DNA of 64,000 nt from JBJKRF01 sp046704785 (GTDB lineage: Bacteria; Chloroflexota; Anaerolineae; Anaerolineales; Villigracilaceae), in NCBI GenBank assembly GCA_046704785.1, contig JBJKRF010000091.1, positions 1 through 64,000 on the forward strand. The letters run 5' to 3'. The notes beneath the pieces are model-generated. The model had not been told where the DNA came from and ran no database searches. It worked only from the letters and a program-made list of their open reading frames with translations. Position numbers and translations under genes: made by a program. Each line of letters opens with the position of its first letter. The first letter of the stretch is position 1. This document shows positions 50,911 to 59,586 of this stretch, piece by piece.

Positions 50911-52378
50911 ATTTTGGACTATCTGCTTCAACCAGGCTCTGGCTTTCCCCTTTATTCGAGGCCGTAATCGTATTCGTCGAGCGTGTCATTGTGCCCAGAT
51001 AAGCTGCACCGCCGTCATGCACGGTCCAGCCTTCCAAATCATAGGGCAGCGCGCCGCTACCTGCCAGAACCCATTCGCCGTTGTATTTGCGCGCAATATG
51101 CACATGTGTGCCAGTCGCTTCTCCACCCTGGCAGGAGGGATGTCCGATATGGTCGCCGGCTTTTACCCGAACACCTTGCGCAATACGCCCGTTATTGGAA
51201 ATGTGCAGGTAAAAAATCGTCCAGCCGGTTTGTTCGTGTCCGTCACCATCCAAATCGAGGATGACCATGGCGGGGTCGGAGCGGGCGATGACACCGTCCG
51301 CCATCGCGACCACCCATTCAGTGGTGGGATTGCAAGCCGATACACCGGAAGGAGCAAAATCCAGCGCGGCAAAGGGTTCGCCCACGCCCCAGCCGGTATG
51401 CGGTCCGCCGGTAAAATTCCAGGGTTGTCCGGGTTCGAAAGGAAACAGTAAGGGCGGTTGTTGCAGACTGCCAGGAATCAACGTCTGGACGTTTTGCCAG
51501 GGGTCGCCGAAGAGGGCTGCATACGTCTGCGCCAGGCCGCCGGGCCCAACCATCTGGTTGTACATAGGACTGGAATAGAACTGGGAGAAATAATATTGGA
51601 TGGCCACCGTCGCCGCGTTCTGCCACGGATCGGGGCGCTCGATACGACCGTCGGGGTGGTCGAATTGCTTTAGCGACCCCAGCCGCCAGCCATAATAGCC
51701 ATTGTTCAAGATATTCGCTGCGTAAACCAGTTGCAGGTAGACGCCCTGATGGAATTGGTCGTTGTAATTGAGCACATAAGGCGTCGCAGGTGGATTGGGG
51801 TCGGTGAGCGCTCCAGCCTGATAATCCAGAATGGCAAGCAACAGGCGCGGGCTAACGCTAAAATCCATGGCAACGATATCAACCAATTCGGCGCCGGTGT
51901 GCGGGCCGTCACTGATCTGTTCAGAGTAGGATTTCAGCCAACCAGGATGCGCGTTGACGAAATCCGTGGTGTTGAAGCCGACTTGGGCGGGGCCGTTGAC
52001 AAAGAGGCTGTCGGGAATGATATGGTAGGGAGTTCCCCAAAAGGGCAGGTAATAGATGGGGATTTTCATCGGCAGGCCGGGGGGGAGTGTGCTTACATCT
52101 TCCGGGATGATAGGGTTCGCCGTACGGATTTCCGGCACCGTGGTGTTGAAATGCGCGGCAAGCCCGGAAAGTGTGTCTCCATCCTGGGCTTTGTAGTCCA
52201 CCAATTCGCCCGGGTAATAGGGAGGACGGGTTGGCAGGGGTGTAAATTTGGCGGCCGGTGTAGGCAGCGGGCGAGAGGCCTGACCCGTCGTGGGCGTACC
52301 TTGAGGTACAGCCGCTTCACTGGGGGTGCCACAAGACGCCAACAGAAGGACAAAAAACAACAATCGTAAACGTCTCAT
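50909..52378 (-). CDS. LysM-M23 peptidase lipoprotein, copy 1
   Basis: 489 residues. Lipobox LASC, a Thr/Pro linker, a LysM repeat (about 60-110; DYKAQDGDTLSGLAAHF), a middle helical region with GYYGWRLG and YAALFGDPWQ, and an M23-type endopeptidase (about 335-450). Its metal ligands are His in GGPHTGWG, Asp in AALDFAP and HVH in GTHVHIARKYNGEW. An EF-hand-like DLDGDGHEQ loop lies inside the M23 domain. It probably cuts peptidoglycan cross-links or processes wall proteins. First of three tandem paralogues. Confidence 0.87.
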   Translation of the reverse strand: MRRLRLLFFVLLLASCGTPSEAAVPQGTPTTGQASRPLPTPAAKFTPLPTRPPYYPGELVDYKAQDGDTLSGLAAHFNTTVPEIRTANPIIPEDVSTLPPGLPMKIPIYYLPFWGTPYHIIPDSLFVNGPAQVGFNTTDFVNAHPGWLKSYSEQISDGPHTGAELVDIVAMDFSVSPRLLLAILDYQAGALTDPNPPATPYVLNYNDQFHQGVYLQLVYAANILNNGYYGWRLGSLKQFDHPDGRIERPDPWQNAATVAIQYYFSQFYSSPMYNQMVGPGGLAQTYAALFGDPWQNVQTLIPGSLQQPPLLFPFEPGQPWNFTGGPHTGWGVGEPFAALDFAPSGVSACNPTTEWVVAMADGVIARSDPAMVILDLDGDGHEQTGWTIFYLHISNNGRIAQGVRVKAGDHIGHPSCQGGEATGTHVHIARKYNGEWVLAGSGALPYDLEGWTVHDGGAAYLGTMTRSTNTITASNKGESQSLVEADSPK

Positions 52379-52447
52379 TTTCTTACAGGTGATAATCGCA
52401 ATGGGAACGGCCTCATTCTCACAGATTTTCTGCGGCTCCCAGAACCA

Positions 52448-54031
52448 TTAATCGTTCGGGCCACGCACGATATTCGTTTCAAACGAGCCACATGAACAGG
52501 CTGTAATGGTCTTATCGCCGCGCGTGAGCGTACCTTTATAAGCAACCCCCTCACCATGCGCGATCCATCCACTCAAATCAAAGGGCAAGGGCCCATCGGC
52601 CAGAATCCATTCACCATTGTACTTGCGCACAATATGAACATGTGTGCCGGTGGCAATACCGCCCTCACAGGAGGGATGACCGATCTTATCGTCTTTGACC
52701 ACGATTCTTCCAACCGGGATACGATCTTTGGTGGCGATGTGCAGAAACATGATGTCCCAACCCGTCTGTTCATGGCCGTCACCATCGAGGTCGAGCATGA
52801 CCACACCGTTTTCGGAACGGACGATGACCCCACCCGACGGGGCCAACACCCAGGCGTTCGAGGGCATACAACCCGTTTGGTCAGAGGCAGGCGCAAAGTC
52901 GAGCGCCGCCATTGCGCCCCGATCTTCCCAAGCCCCATGCGGCCCCCCGGTAAAACTCCAGACTTTGCCCGGCTCGAAAGGCAGGCTCAAAGGAGGCTGT
53001 TGCAGCCCAGCCGGGATAAGCGGTTCAACGCGCTGCGCACGCTGCCAGGGATCGCCGAACATGTCTTTGTAAAGCGCCGGGAACTCGTTCGAGACGATAT
53101 TTTCCCATTGTGCCTGATTATGCGTCTGGGCAAAGAAGTACTGAATCGCTGCCGTGCCCGCGTTGAGATTTGGGGCAAGGCGCAAATGCGACCCATCGGG
53201 AAACGTCAATTCTGTCAACGTGCCGGCACGCCAACCATAGTAACCCACAGATAGCGTATCCACTGCCCAGATCATTTGGCGAAACAAACCTTTGTAATAA
53301 AAATTCTGGTAACCGAGCGGATAATCATTCTGAGAAATATTCGTCGGGTTGCTGCGCACCCAGTGACTCTCATACTCCAGGATAGCAAGCAAAATCCGTG
53401 GATTGATCGAATTCTCGATGGAGGCGCGCGTAATATCCTGCGCGCCGTCCGTCCAGGCAGTCGTAGCCAGATACTCTTTGTACTGGCTCAAGTAGCCCCC
53501 CTGCCCATTGATGTACGCCGCCACGTCGAAATCGATCGTACTGGGCGAATAAACGACCTCACTATCCGGGATGGTCAACGCATTGGGAGAAACTTCTCCA
53601 CTGAGCACATCAGGAATGAGCAACAAGGTTCCCGGGTCGATGAGTTTATCTGCCGGTGGTAGGACCACATTCGAGATAATCTGATTCGGAAGCACCCCAA
53701 AGCGTTTTGCCACAATATTGAGTGTGTCGCCCCCCTGGGCCTTGTAGGTAATCAATGGCTTGTCTGAGGTGTTAAGCGGCGCGAGGGTGGGTGTCGGGAG
53801 CGCAGGCCCCAGCGTGGGCGTGCCCACCTGCGGCAAAATTTTCAAAGGTGTTGGGGATGGCGTGAACGTTACCGTAGGGAGCAATGAATAAATCACGACC
53901 GGCGTGGGGATTTGTGTGCCAAAGGGAGTTGGTGTGGGTGGGTCTCCCCAAATGGAGGCATTACCTCCCGAACAGCCCGCCAGCAGGCCGGCAACCAAGA
54001 CGAACAAAATGGTTCGGCGCAAAACACTCAT
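52448..54031 (-). CDS. LysM-M23 peptidase lipoprotein, copy 2
   Basis: 527 residues with the same order as copy 1: lipobox LAGC, LysM (TYKAQGGDTLNIVAKRF), GYYGWRAG, YKDMFGDPWQRA, and M23 with GGPHGAWE, AALDFAP and GTHVHIVRKYNGEW. The DLDGDGHEQ loop is present. A TATAAT (minus strand, 54048-54043) stands just upstream without a Shine-Dalgarno sequence, suggesting a near-leaderless start. Confidence 0.87.
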   Translation of the reverse strand: MSVLRRTILFVLVAGLLAGCSGGNASIWGDPPTPTPFGTQIPTPVVIYSLLPTVTFTPSPTPLKILPQVGTPTLGPALPTPTLAPLNTSDKPLITYKAQGGDTLNIVAKRFGVLPNQIISNVVLPPADKLIDPGTLLLIPDVLSGEVSPNALTIPDSEVVYSPSTIDFDVAAYINGQGGYLSQYKEYLATTAWTDGAQDITRASIENSINPRILLAILEYESHWVRSNPTNISQNDYPLGYQNFYYKGLFRQMIWAVDTLSVGYYGWRAGTLTELTFPDGSHLRLAPNLNAGTAAIQYFFAQTHNQAQWENIVSNEFPALYKDMFGDPWQRAQRVEPLIPAGLQQPPLSLPFEPGKVWSFTGGPHGAWEDRGAMAALDFAPASDQTGCMPSNAWVLAPSGGVIVRSENGVVMLDLDGDGHEQTGWDIMFLHIATKDRIPVGRIVVKDDKIGHPSCEGGIATGTHVHIVRKYNGEWILADGPLPFDLSGWIAHGEGVAYKGTLTRGDKTITACSCGSFETNIVRGPND

Positions 54032-54042
54032 AAATTGGAGGA

Positions 54043-54048
54043 ATTATA
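54043..54048 (-). promoter_or_regulatory. -10 box upstream of LysM-M23 copy 2
   Basis: On the minus strand TATAAT, preceded by TGG (extended -10, TGn), ends 11 bases before the ATG at 54031. This predicts a leader of only about 5 bases. Confidence 0.5.
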
Positions 54049-54187
54049 CCAGTGAGCATGATGCGGGGGATTAAGCCAAAATAAGGATTTACGTTGACTT
54101 CCCATTCTTCGGTCTGGCCTGCACAAGGTAGTCCGCAAATTGACAAGACGTTACCGTCCACGCCGGCAAGAGCGCGTCTCAGTTTCC

Positions 54188-55795
54188 TCAGTGGCTGATC
54201 TGGTTGAGGCTGTTTTGTCCATCCCAAGCCTCGACGGTCTGGCCACCTTTGGTCAACGTGCCATCGTATTCGGTGCCGTCTCCGCTGGCGACCCAACCGT
54301 CCATCGTGAAGGGCAGCGACGGGTCGTCCGCTGCGATCCAGACGCCGTTATAACGCCGGGCAATATGAACGTGGTCGGCAGTGGCCTCCCCACCCTGGCA
54401 GGATGGATGTCCGATTCTGTCGCCGGTCTGGACGTGCGTTCCCGCCTGAACACGGTCGCGGTCTTCGATGTGCATGTACAGAATCGTCCAACCGGTTTGT
54501 TCGAGACCGTCGCCGTCCAGGTCTTCGATGACAGCGCCATCGCCTGCACGCGTGATCACCCCGTCGGCGGAGGCCGTCACCCAATAGTCGACGGGATTGC
54601 AGCCCACGGGTGCGCCGGGCGGCGCAAAATCCAGAGCCGCCCAGGCCGAGCCGCTATCCCAACCGGCGTGGGGGCCGCCGGTAAACTGCCAGACTTCCCC
54701 ACTTTGGAAAGGCAAGGCCAGCGTAGGCTGGCTCAGGTTTGGCGGCAGGAGTGGTTCGACGGCCAGATCGAATGGATAGCCAAACAGCGCCGAGTAGGTG
54801 GCAAAGAGGCCGTTCGGGCCGGTATCCATCTTCCAACTGGTCTGGTCATCGAGTTTGGCGAACAGATTCTCGACGCCAGCCGTCCCGGCGTTGATTCCCG
54901 GCTGCGGCACGACGGTGGTTCCGTCGGCCAGGGTGAATTGTTTGATCTTGCCCTCACGCCAGCCGTAGAACCCTTCATTGAGCCCAATGGCCGCCCAGGC
55001 CAACTGGCGATAGAGGCCCACGTAGAAATTATCCACCTTGCCAATCGGCGTATCCAGGGTGGAGGGCGCCGGGTTGGCATTTGTGACCCATTGGCTGCGG
55101 TATTCCAGCACGGCCAACAACAAACGGGGATTGACCGAATATTCGCGCGCCACCTTGTCCACCATCTGTGCGCCGCTGAGGGTTGCACCGTCGGCATTGC
55201 CTTTGTAGAAAGACAGGTAGCCGCCGCGCTTCTGGACGAAGGCATTGACATCCAGCAAGGCCGAAAGCGGCCCGTAGACGAGTTCCGAATCGGGGATGAC
55301 CTTGAAATAGTCGGAAGAGATGGTCACGCCGCTGTTATCGGCGGTGGCCGAAGCGCCGGGTGTCACCGTCAGCGGGATGACGAGTTGTTGCCCCGGGTAG
55401 ATCAGGTCGTTCGCGCCCAGACTGTTGGCCTGCAGCAGGCCATCGACGCTGATCCCATACTGTTGGGCGATACTGCTCGGATAGTCGCCCGATTGGACGG
55501 TGTATGTCAACGGCCCGGCGGTGGGTGTGGCGGCGCTGATGAGCATCCCCGTAGGCAGCGCTGTAAAAGTCGGCAGCAGGAACGTTACGCCACCGTCCGG
55601 CGTGGGGCTGGAAATAGGCGTCCCTGCGCCGCGCGTGGGCGGCAAGTAAGTCAACACGGGCGAAAAGGTCGGGAATTGCCGGTTGGCCTGCGGCAGCACA
55701 GGCGTCCATTCCGGGGCGTTGGCCGTACGGGTGCACGCGCTAACGGACACAGCCACAAGTATAAAAGAGAGCAGGCCTGCTGAAAAGCGACGCAT
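54188..55795 (-). CDS. LysM-M23 peptidase lipoprotein, copy 3
   Basis: 535 residues from the ATG at 55795; the frame runs to 55864 without support. Lipobox SVSAC, long Thr/Pro linker, LysM (TYTVQSGDYPSSIAQQYG), GFYGWREG, and M23 with GGPHAGWD, AALDFAP and ADHVHIARRYNGVW. The loop reads DLDGDGLEQ. All three copies retain the full metal site, so none looks degenerate. A TACAAT box ends 6 bases before the ATG. Confidence 0.87.
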   Translation of the reverse strand: MRRFSAGLLSFILVAVSVSACTRTANAPEWTPVLPQANRQFPTFSPVLTYLPPTRGAGTPISSPTPDGGVTFLLPTFTALPTGMLISAATPTAGPLTYTVQSGDYPSSIAQQYGISVDGLLQANSLGANDLIYPGQQLVIPLTVTPGASATADNSGVTISSDYFKVIPDSELVYGPLSALLDVNAFVQKRGGYLSFYKGNADGATLSGAQMVDKVAREYSVNPRLLLAVLEYRSQWVTNANPAPSTLDTPIGKVDNFYVGLYRQLAWAAIGLNEGFYGWREGKIKQFTLADGTTVVPQPGINAGTAGVENLFAKLDDQTSWKMDTGPNGLFATYSALFGYPFDLAVEPLLPPNLSQPTLALPFQSGEVWQFTGGPHAGWDSGSAWAALDFAPPGAPVGCNPVDYWVTASADGVITRAGDGAVIEDLDGDGLEQTGWTILYMHIEDRDRVQAGTHVQTGDRIGHPSCQGGEATADHVHIARRYNGVWIAADDPSLPFTMDGWVASGDGTEYDGTLTKGGQTVEAWDGQNSLNQISH

Positions 55796-55801
55796 AGAGC
55801 G

Positions 55802-55807
55802 ATTGTA
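55802..55807 (-). promoter_or_regulatory. -10 box of a probable leaderless start (LysM-M23 copy 3)
   Basis: On the minus strand TACAAT ends 6 bases before the ATG at 55795. A weak TTGTCT lies 19 bases further upstream. No Shine-Dalgarno sequence was seen. Confidence 0.45.
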
Positions 55808-55854
55808 CCAAAATGCGAGGATACACAGACAAAGATAGGGCTCTTTGAGCCGGC

Positions 55855-56949
55855 TTACGCCCAAACCTGCTCTACGAAGCGCACCAGTTGCCGCATCCCG
55901 TTCGCCATGGGCATCGTCTCGATGAATTCATGCACGGTGTGGGCCGCGCCGCCGCGCGTGACTCCCAGCACCAGGGCCGGATAGCCGCGACTAAGCGGGA
56001 CGTTGGCATCCGTCGAGCCGATGATCAGACTGGCTTCGAGGCCCTGCTCGCGCAGACAGCTTTGCGCCAGACGAATCAGGGGATGCCCGGCAGGCAGTTC
56101 CCCGCCCGGACGGTTGCCGATCGTCTCGACCTCGAACCAAAGCCCCTCCTGTTGCGCCGCTTCGACGAGTTCATCCACCTGACGAACCAGGTTTGCCAAA
56201 GCATCCGACTCCTCGGAGCGCATGTCGAGTTCGATCCAGGCCTCAGCAGCGATGGTGTTGATCGAAGTGCCCCCGCCGATGCGTCCCACATTCAGGGTCG
56301 TGCGTGGGGAGCGCGGAAGTTTCAAGGCCGCAATTTTGGCGACCAGTCGAGAAAGTTCGTGCACAGCGGAGGCTTTTCCATAATCGTTCCAGGAGTGTCC
56401 ACCGCGCGTATGCGCGTTGATCTTGTAGCGGCACACGCGGATGCCCTTGTGGTAAATATGCCCGTAGGCCATGCCTTCCAGCACAAGGTACGCCTTGGGA
56501 TGGCCCTGAAAACGGTCGACGACGGCGCGCATACCACGCAGATCGCCAAGCCCTTCCTCGCCGGTGTTCGCCACCAGCCACAAGTCGCCGGGCAGGGTGC
56601 TGCCGCGCTCGCGCAACAACCAGAGCAGACCGAACAGCGCCGTCACGCCCATGGAATTGTCGCCGATGCCGGGGCCATAGATGCGCGTGCCTTCACGGCG
56701 GGAGGCAAGTTCGGTATCGGCGGGAAAAACCGTGTCGAGATGGGCGGAGACGACCAACGGGGCGTCCGACCCGCTTCCTGGCAGGCGAGCAAAGACGTTC
56801 CCAACGGAGTCCGTCTGAACATCAGACAAACCCTCGTCGACAAACATTTTCCGCACGAACGCCCCGCGCGCGGTTTCGTCGAAGGTGGGCGCGGGAATCT
56901 GCTGGATGCGGACAGCCAGGTCGAGAATACGCTGGAGGGTTTCTGTCAT
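55855..56949 (-). CDS. M20-family metallopeptidase (PepT/ArgE-like)
   Basis: 364 residues. Di-metal aminopeptidase/deacylase of the M20 clan: VVSAHLDTVFP (His-x-Asp), GIGDNSMGV (bridging Asp), NTGEEGLGD (Glu pair), and a dimerisation (lid) domain in the middle (NVGRIGGGTSINTIA). Cytosolic. Its start overlaps the PfkB gene by 4 bases, so it is coupled. Substrate unknown (peptide or N-acyl amino acid). Confidence 0.9.
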   Translation of the reverse strand: MTETLQRILDLAVRIQQIPAPTFDETARGAFVRKMFVDEGLSDVQTDSVGNVFARLPGSGSDAPLVVSAHLDTVFPADTELASRREGTRIYGPGIGDNSMGVTALFGLLWLLRERGSTLPGDLWLVANTGEEGLGDLRGMRAVVDRFQGHPKAYLVLEGMAYGHIYHKGIRVCRYKINAHTRGGHSWNDYGKASAVHELSRLVAKIAALKLPRSPRTTLNVGRIGGGTSINTIAAEAWIELDMRSEESDALANLVRQVDELVEAAQQEGLWFEVETIGNRPGGELPAGHPLIRLAQSCLREQGLEASLIIGSTDANVPLSRGYPALVLGVTRGGAAHTVHEFIETMPMANGMRQLVRFVEQVWA

Positions 56950-57956
56950 ACCTGCCTCACAATGTCGGCCAGGGATTGCAGGCGGGCCTGCGCCAGGCCG
57001 GGCATAGCGTCGAATGTGTAGAACACGCCGCTGCCTTCGATGGTCAGGGAAGACGAAACGTTGCCATACAGGGCCGCTTGTAATGGATCGAAGCTGGCGG
57101 CGTAGCCGGCCAGGAAACCGCCGCAGAAGGCGTCGCCGGCGCCGGTCGGATCAACCAGGCGGCCCGGATAGGCCGGTAGCTCCCATTTTTTGTGCCCGCC
57201 GTGATCATAGACATATTGTCCCTGCCCTGCGCGTTTGATGACAACGAGCTCGACCCCATAACTACCCAGTGTTTCGGCCATTTCCCACAAGTCGTTGGTG
57301 CGTCCCCAGAAAAGCGCGCGAATCTCCTCTTCAGAGGGCAGGAAAGCCGTCAGGCCTTGCAACAGGCTGCGCAGGTCGTTGAGGAAATTGCCGTTCATGT
57401 ACGTCGAACCGGGATCAATCATCACAGACGGCGTGCCGCTTTGACGGAAGGCCGCCGAGATTTGGAGGTGGGCGAGAAAATCCAGCGGGCACAGGTGCAG
57501 CGCTTTGGCAGGCACGTAGCGCGGCGGAATGTCAATAATCTTGGGCGAATCGGGATTACTGCGAATGCGGCTGTCGTTCCGGTCTTCGGGTGGCTGGTAG
57601 CCCAATAAACCTTTTGGGAAAGCCAGTCCCAGGCGTGCGAAATGTGAGACGGGATTGGTGCGCGAGAAATGTTCCTCGTCTGTGTAAACCTGAAACGAGC
57701 GCAAATCCAATGGGCCGGGGATAATCTTGACGCCTTGCGGATCGATGCCCTTGCGCTGAAACTGGCGCAACCATTCCTGGGGGTAGTCTTCACCAACACG
57801 CGCGAACAGGCTGACATCGTCGGTCCAAAGGCGCGCACCGGCGGCAGCATATAAAGCATTCCCGCCCGGCACATCCAGCAGCGGACGGTTTGCAGACGGC
57901 AACAAATATTGCCGGCGCAATTGTCCGGCGATGACCAGGGGCATTTTGTCAGCCAT
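56946..57956 (-). CDS. PfkB-family carbohydrate kinase
   Basis: 336 residues from the ATG at 57956; the longer frame to 58034 overlaps the kinase gene. PfkB motif 2 is DPTGAGDAFCGGFLAGYA with the catalytic Asp, and the N-terminal motif is VPGGNALYAAAGARLW. It lacks an obvious specific-subfamily signature, so the sugar or nucleoside is unknown. It starts 1 base after the histidine kinase stop (TGATATG) and overlaps the peptidase start. Confidence 0.9.
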   Translation of the reverse strand: MADKMPLVIAGQLRRQYLLPSANRPLLDVPGGNALYAAAGARLWTDDVSLFARVGEDYPQEWLRQFQRKGIDPQGVKIIPGPLDLRSFQVYTDEEHFSRTNPVSHFARLGLAFPKGLLGYQPPEDRNDSRIRSNPDSPKIIDIPPRYVPAKALHLCPLDFLAHLQISAAFRQSGTPSVMIDPGSTYMNGNFLNDLRSLLQGLTAFLPSEEEIRALFWGRTNDLWEMAETLGSYGVELVVIKRAGQGQYVYDHGGHKKWELPAYPGRLVDPTGAGDAFCGGFLAGYAASFDPLQAALYGNVSSSLTIEGSGVFYTFDAMPGLAQARLQSLADIVRQV

Positions 57957-57957
57957 A

Positions 57958-59214
57958 TCAATCGATAAAGACGTTGCTCGAGGCCTCGGCGCGCGTCGAG
58001 TCGAGCGGCAGGACCATCGTAAAAATGCTGCCACGGCCTTCGGCGCTTTCCACCCAAATGCGTCCGCCGTGCATTTCGATCATCGTCTTGGTAACCGCCA
58101 GCCCCAGCCCCATACCGCCGTGCTTGCGCGTGAGGTGCGACTCCACCTGGAAGAAACGCTCGAAAATATGCGGCAGGTCTTCGGCAGGGATTCCGATCCC
58201 GTCGTCGACGACGCTCAACCTGACGTAGCCGGGGATTTCCTCTGCAAGGACGAAGATATGCCCACCATCATCAGTAAAAGTCACGGCGTTTTTGATCAGG
58301 TTGGCAATGGCAATCTCGATCTTCTCGCCATCTCCTTCAATCATCAAGTCAGACGCTGACATATCTGTGGCAAGCGTCAGGTTTTTCTGTTCGACCTCGG
58401 GGGTAAGCCCACGAACCACTTTCTCCACCAGCGTACGGACCGAGACCGTGCGGCGATGCAAGATGGAGGTGCCGGCATCGACATTGTCGACGCTGTTCAT
58501 GTTCTCGATGATGTCCTTGAGCCGCATGGCATTCTTAACAATGATATCGAGTTGAGGGCGATGCTCCACGTCGATCACTTCGTGCAGAAACGTCGCGTGA
58601 CCGAGGATCAAGCCCAGGGGAGTGCGCAGCTCGTGGGAGGTAATGGCAATGAAATCGTTCTTCATCTTTTCCAGGCGAGTAGCCTCTTCTTTGGTCTTAT
58701 CCAGCAAGCGTTGCAGGCGAGCATTCTGGATCGCCACGGCGGCCTGCCCGGCCAGAGTCTCTAGAATTGTTACATCATCCTCGGTATAATCAGGCGCGGG
58801 CGATTTGTTAAGCACCTCAATCACCCCCAAGGGCTCCCCACGAAACAGGACCGGTGTGGCAAGCAAAGAGTGGGTGTGAAACCCACTGAGTTGGTCGGCA
58901 ACTTTGAAAAAGTCGGGGGCGTTGGGGGCGTTGTTCTCGGCCACTGTTTTCTTCTCACGCAGGGCTCGCCCGGCAATACTCTTATCGACAGGCACGAGAA
59001 TCGAGGTAAGCGACTTGCGGCGAGAACGGGGCAAAGCGAGAAAACGCAGGTTCTTGTTTTCCTCGTCGAATTCCAAAATCGAAGCCGTCTCACTGTCCGT
59101 CAAATCCACCGCAGTGAGCAGGATGGCTTCAAGCATCCGTTCCAAATCGGCCACAGCGCTTAGTTGACGGCCGATCTGTATCAAGCGTTCCATCCGGCTG
59201 TTTCGTGAGTCCAT
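57958..59214 (-). CDS. GAF-domain sensor histidine kinase
   Basis: 418 residues, cytosolic. An N-terminal GAF domain (about 20-165; SLLATPVLFRGEPLGVIEVLNK), a coiled coil, HisKA (AITSHELRTPLG), and HATPase (NLIKNAVTF, DDGIGIP, GGMGLGLAV). No receiver or response regulator is next to it, so the partner is elsewhere. Coupled with the two downstream metabolic genes, which is unusual for a kinase. Confidence 0.93.
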   Translation of the reverse strand: MDSRNSRMERLIQIGRQLSAVADLERMLEAILLTAVDLTDSETASILEFDEENKNLRFLALPRSRRKSLTSILVPVDKSIAGRALREKKTVAENNAPNAPDFFKVADQLSGFHTHSLLATPVLFRGEPLGVIEVLNKSPAPDYTEDDVTILETLAGQAAVAIQNARLQRLLDKTKEEATRLEKMKNDFIAITSHELRTPLGLILGHATFLHEVIDVEHRPQLDIIVKNAMRLKDIIENMNSVDNVDAGTSILHRRTVSVRTLVEKVVRGLTPEVEQKNLTLATDMSASDLMIEGDGEKIEIAIANLIKNAVTFTDDGGHIFVLAEEIPGYVRLSVVDDGIGIPAEDLPHIFERFFQVESHLTRKHGGMGLGLAVTKTMIEMHGGRIWVESAEGRGSIFTMVLPLDSTRAEASSNVFID

Positions 59215-59586
59215 ATTCGTTGTTCAAGCTCTCCACAGGGATCACTATGACAAAAGGCACCCGCAGGGTACCGCTAAAAGTCCTCCCATCTCCTTCCCAG
59301 CCCGACAATTCCCAAAGAAGCGTCGTTCAATCGTTGGAGATAGTGAGATAATAAGATTATACTGCATGCGCCGGATTTGAAAAACGCGGCTCTTCAGAAA
59401 TTGTTGTAGAGAGAGGCATCCGGTCTTTGACTACAACAACTCCTGAAAACCAGCCAGTTCCCGGCCCGTCTTTCAGGGAACTCTGGGACTTGATGTGGTG
59501 GAACAGATTCGTGGCGTCATCGCAAGAAATCCCAAGGAACCCTTTGAGAGCATTGAATTCAAATCACAGTAAGGAGACCGCAAAAC
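59215..59586. other. Divergent intergenic region
   Basis: 372 bases between the kinase (minus) and inositol-phosphate synthase (plus). A possible plus-strand promoter is TTGGAG (59333-59338), 18 bases, TATACT. A short frame at 59427-59669 overlaps the next gene and is not supported. The Shine-Dalgarno sequence of the synthase (AAGGAG) lies at the right end. Nothing else is recognised. Confidence 0.5.

Noticed and set aside
54140..55783. Plus-strand open frame of 547 codons
   Set aside because: It lies antisense to the third LysM-M23 gene, has no family motif, and such long antisense frames are common in GC-rich genes with this codon usage.
55888..57021. Plus-strand open frame of 377 codons
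   Set aside because: Antisense to the M20 peptidase; no ribosome site or domain.
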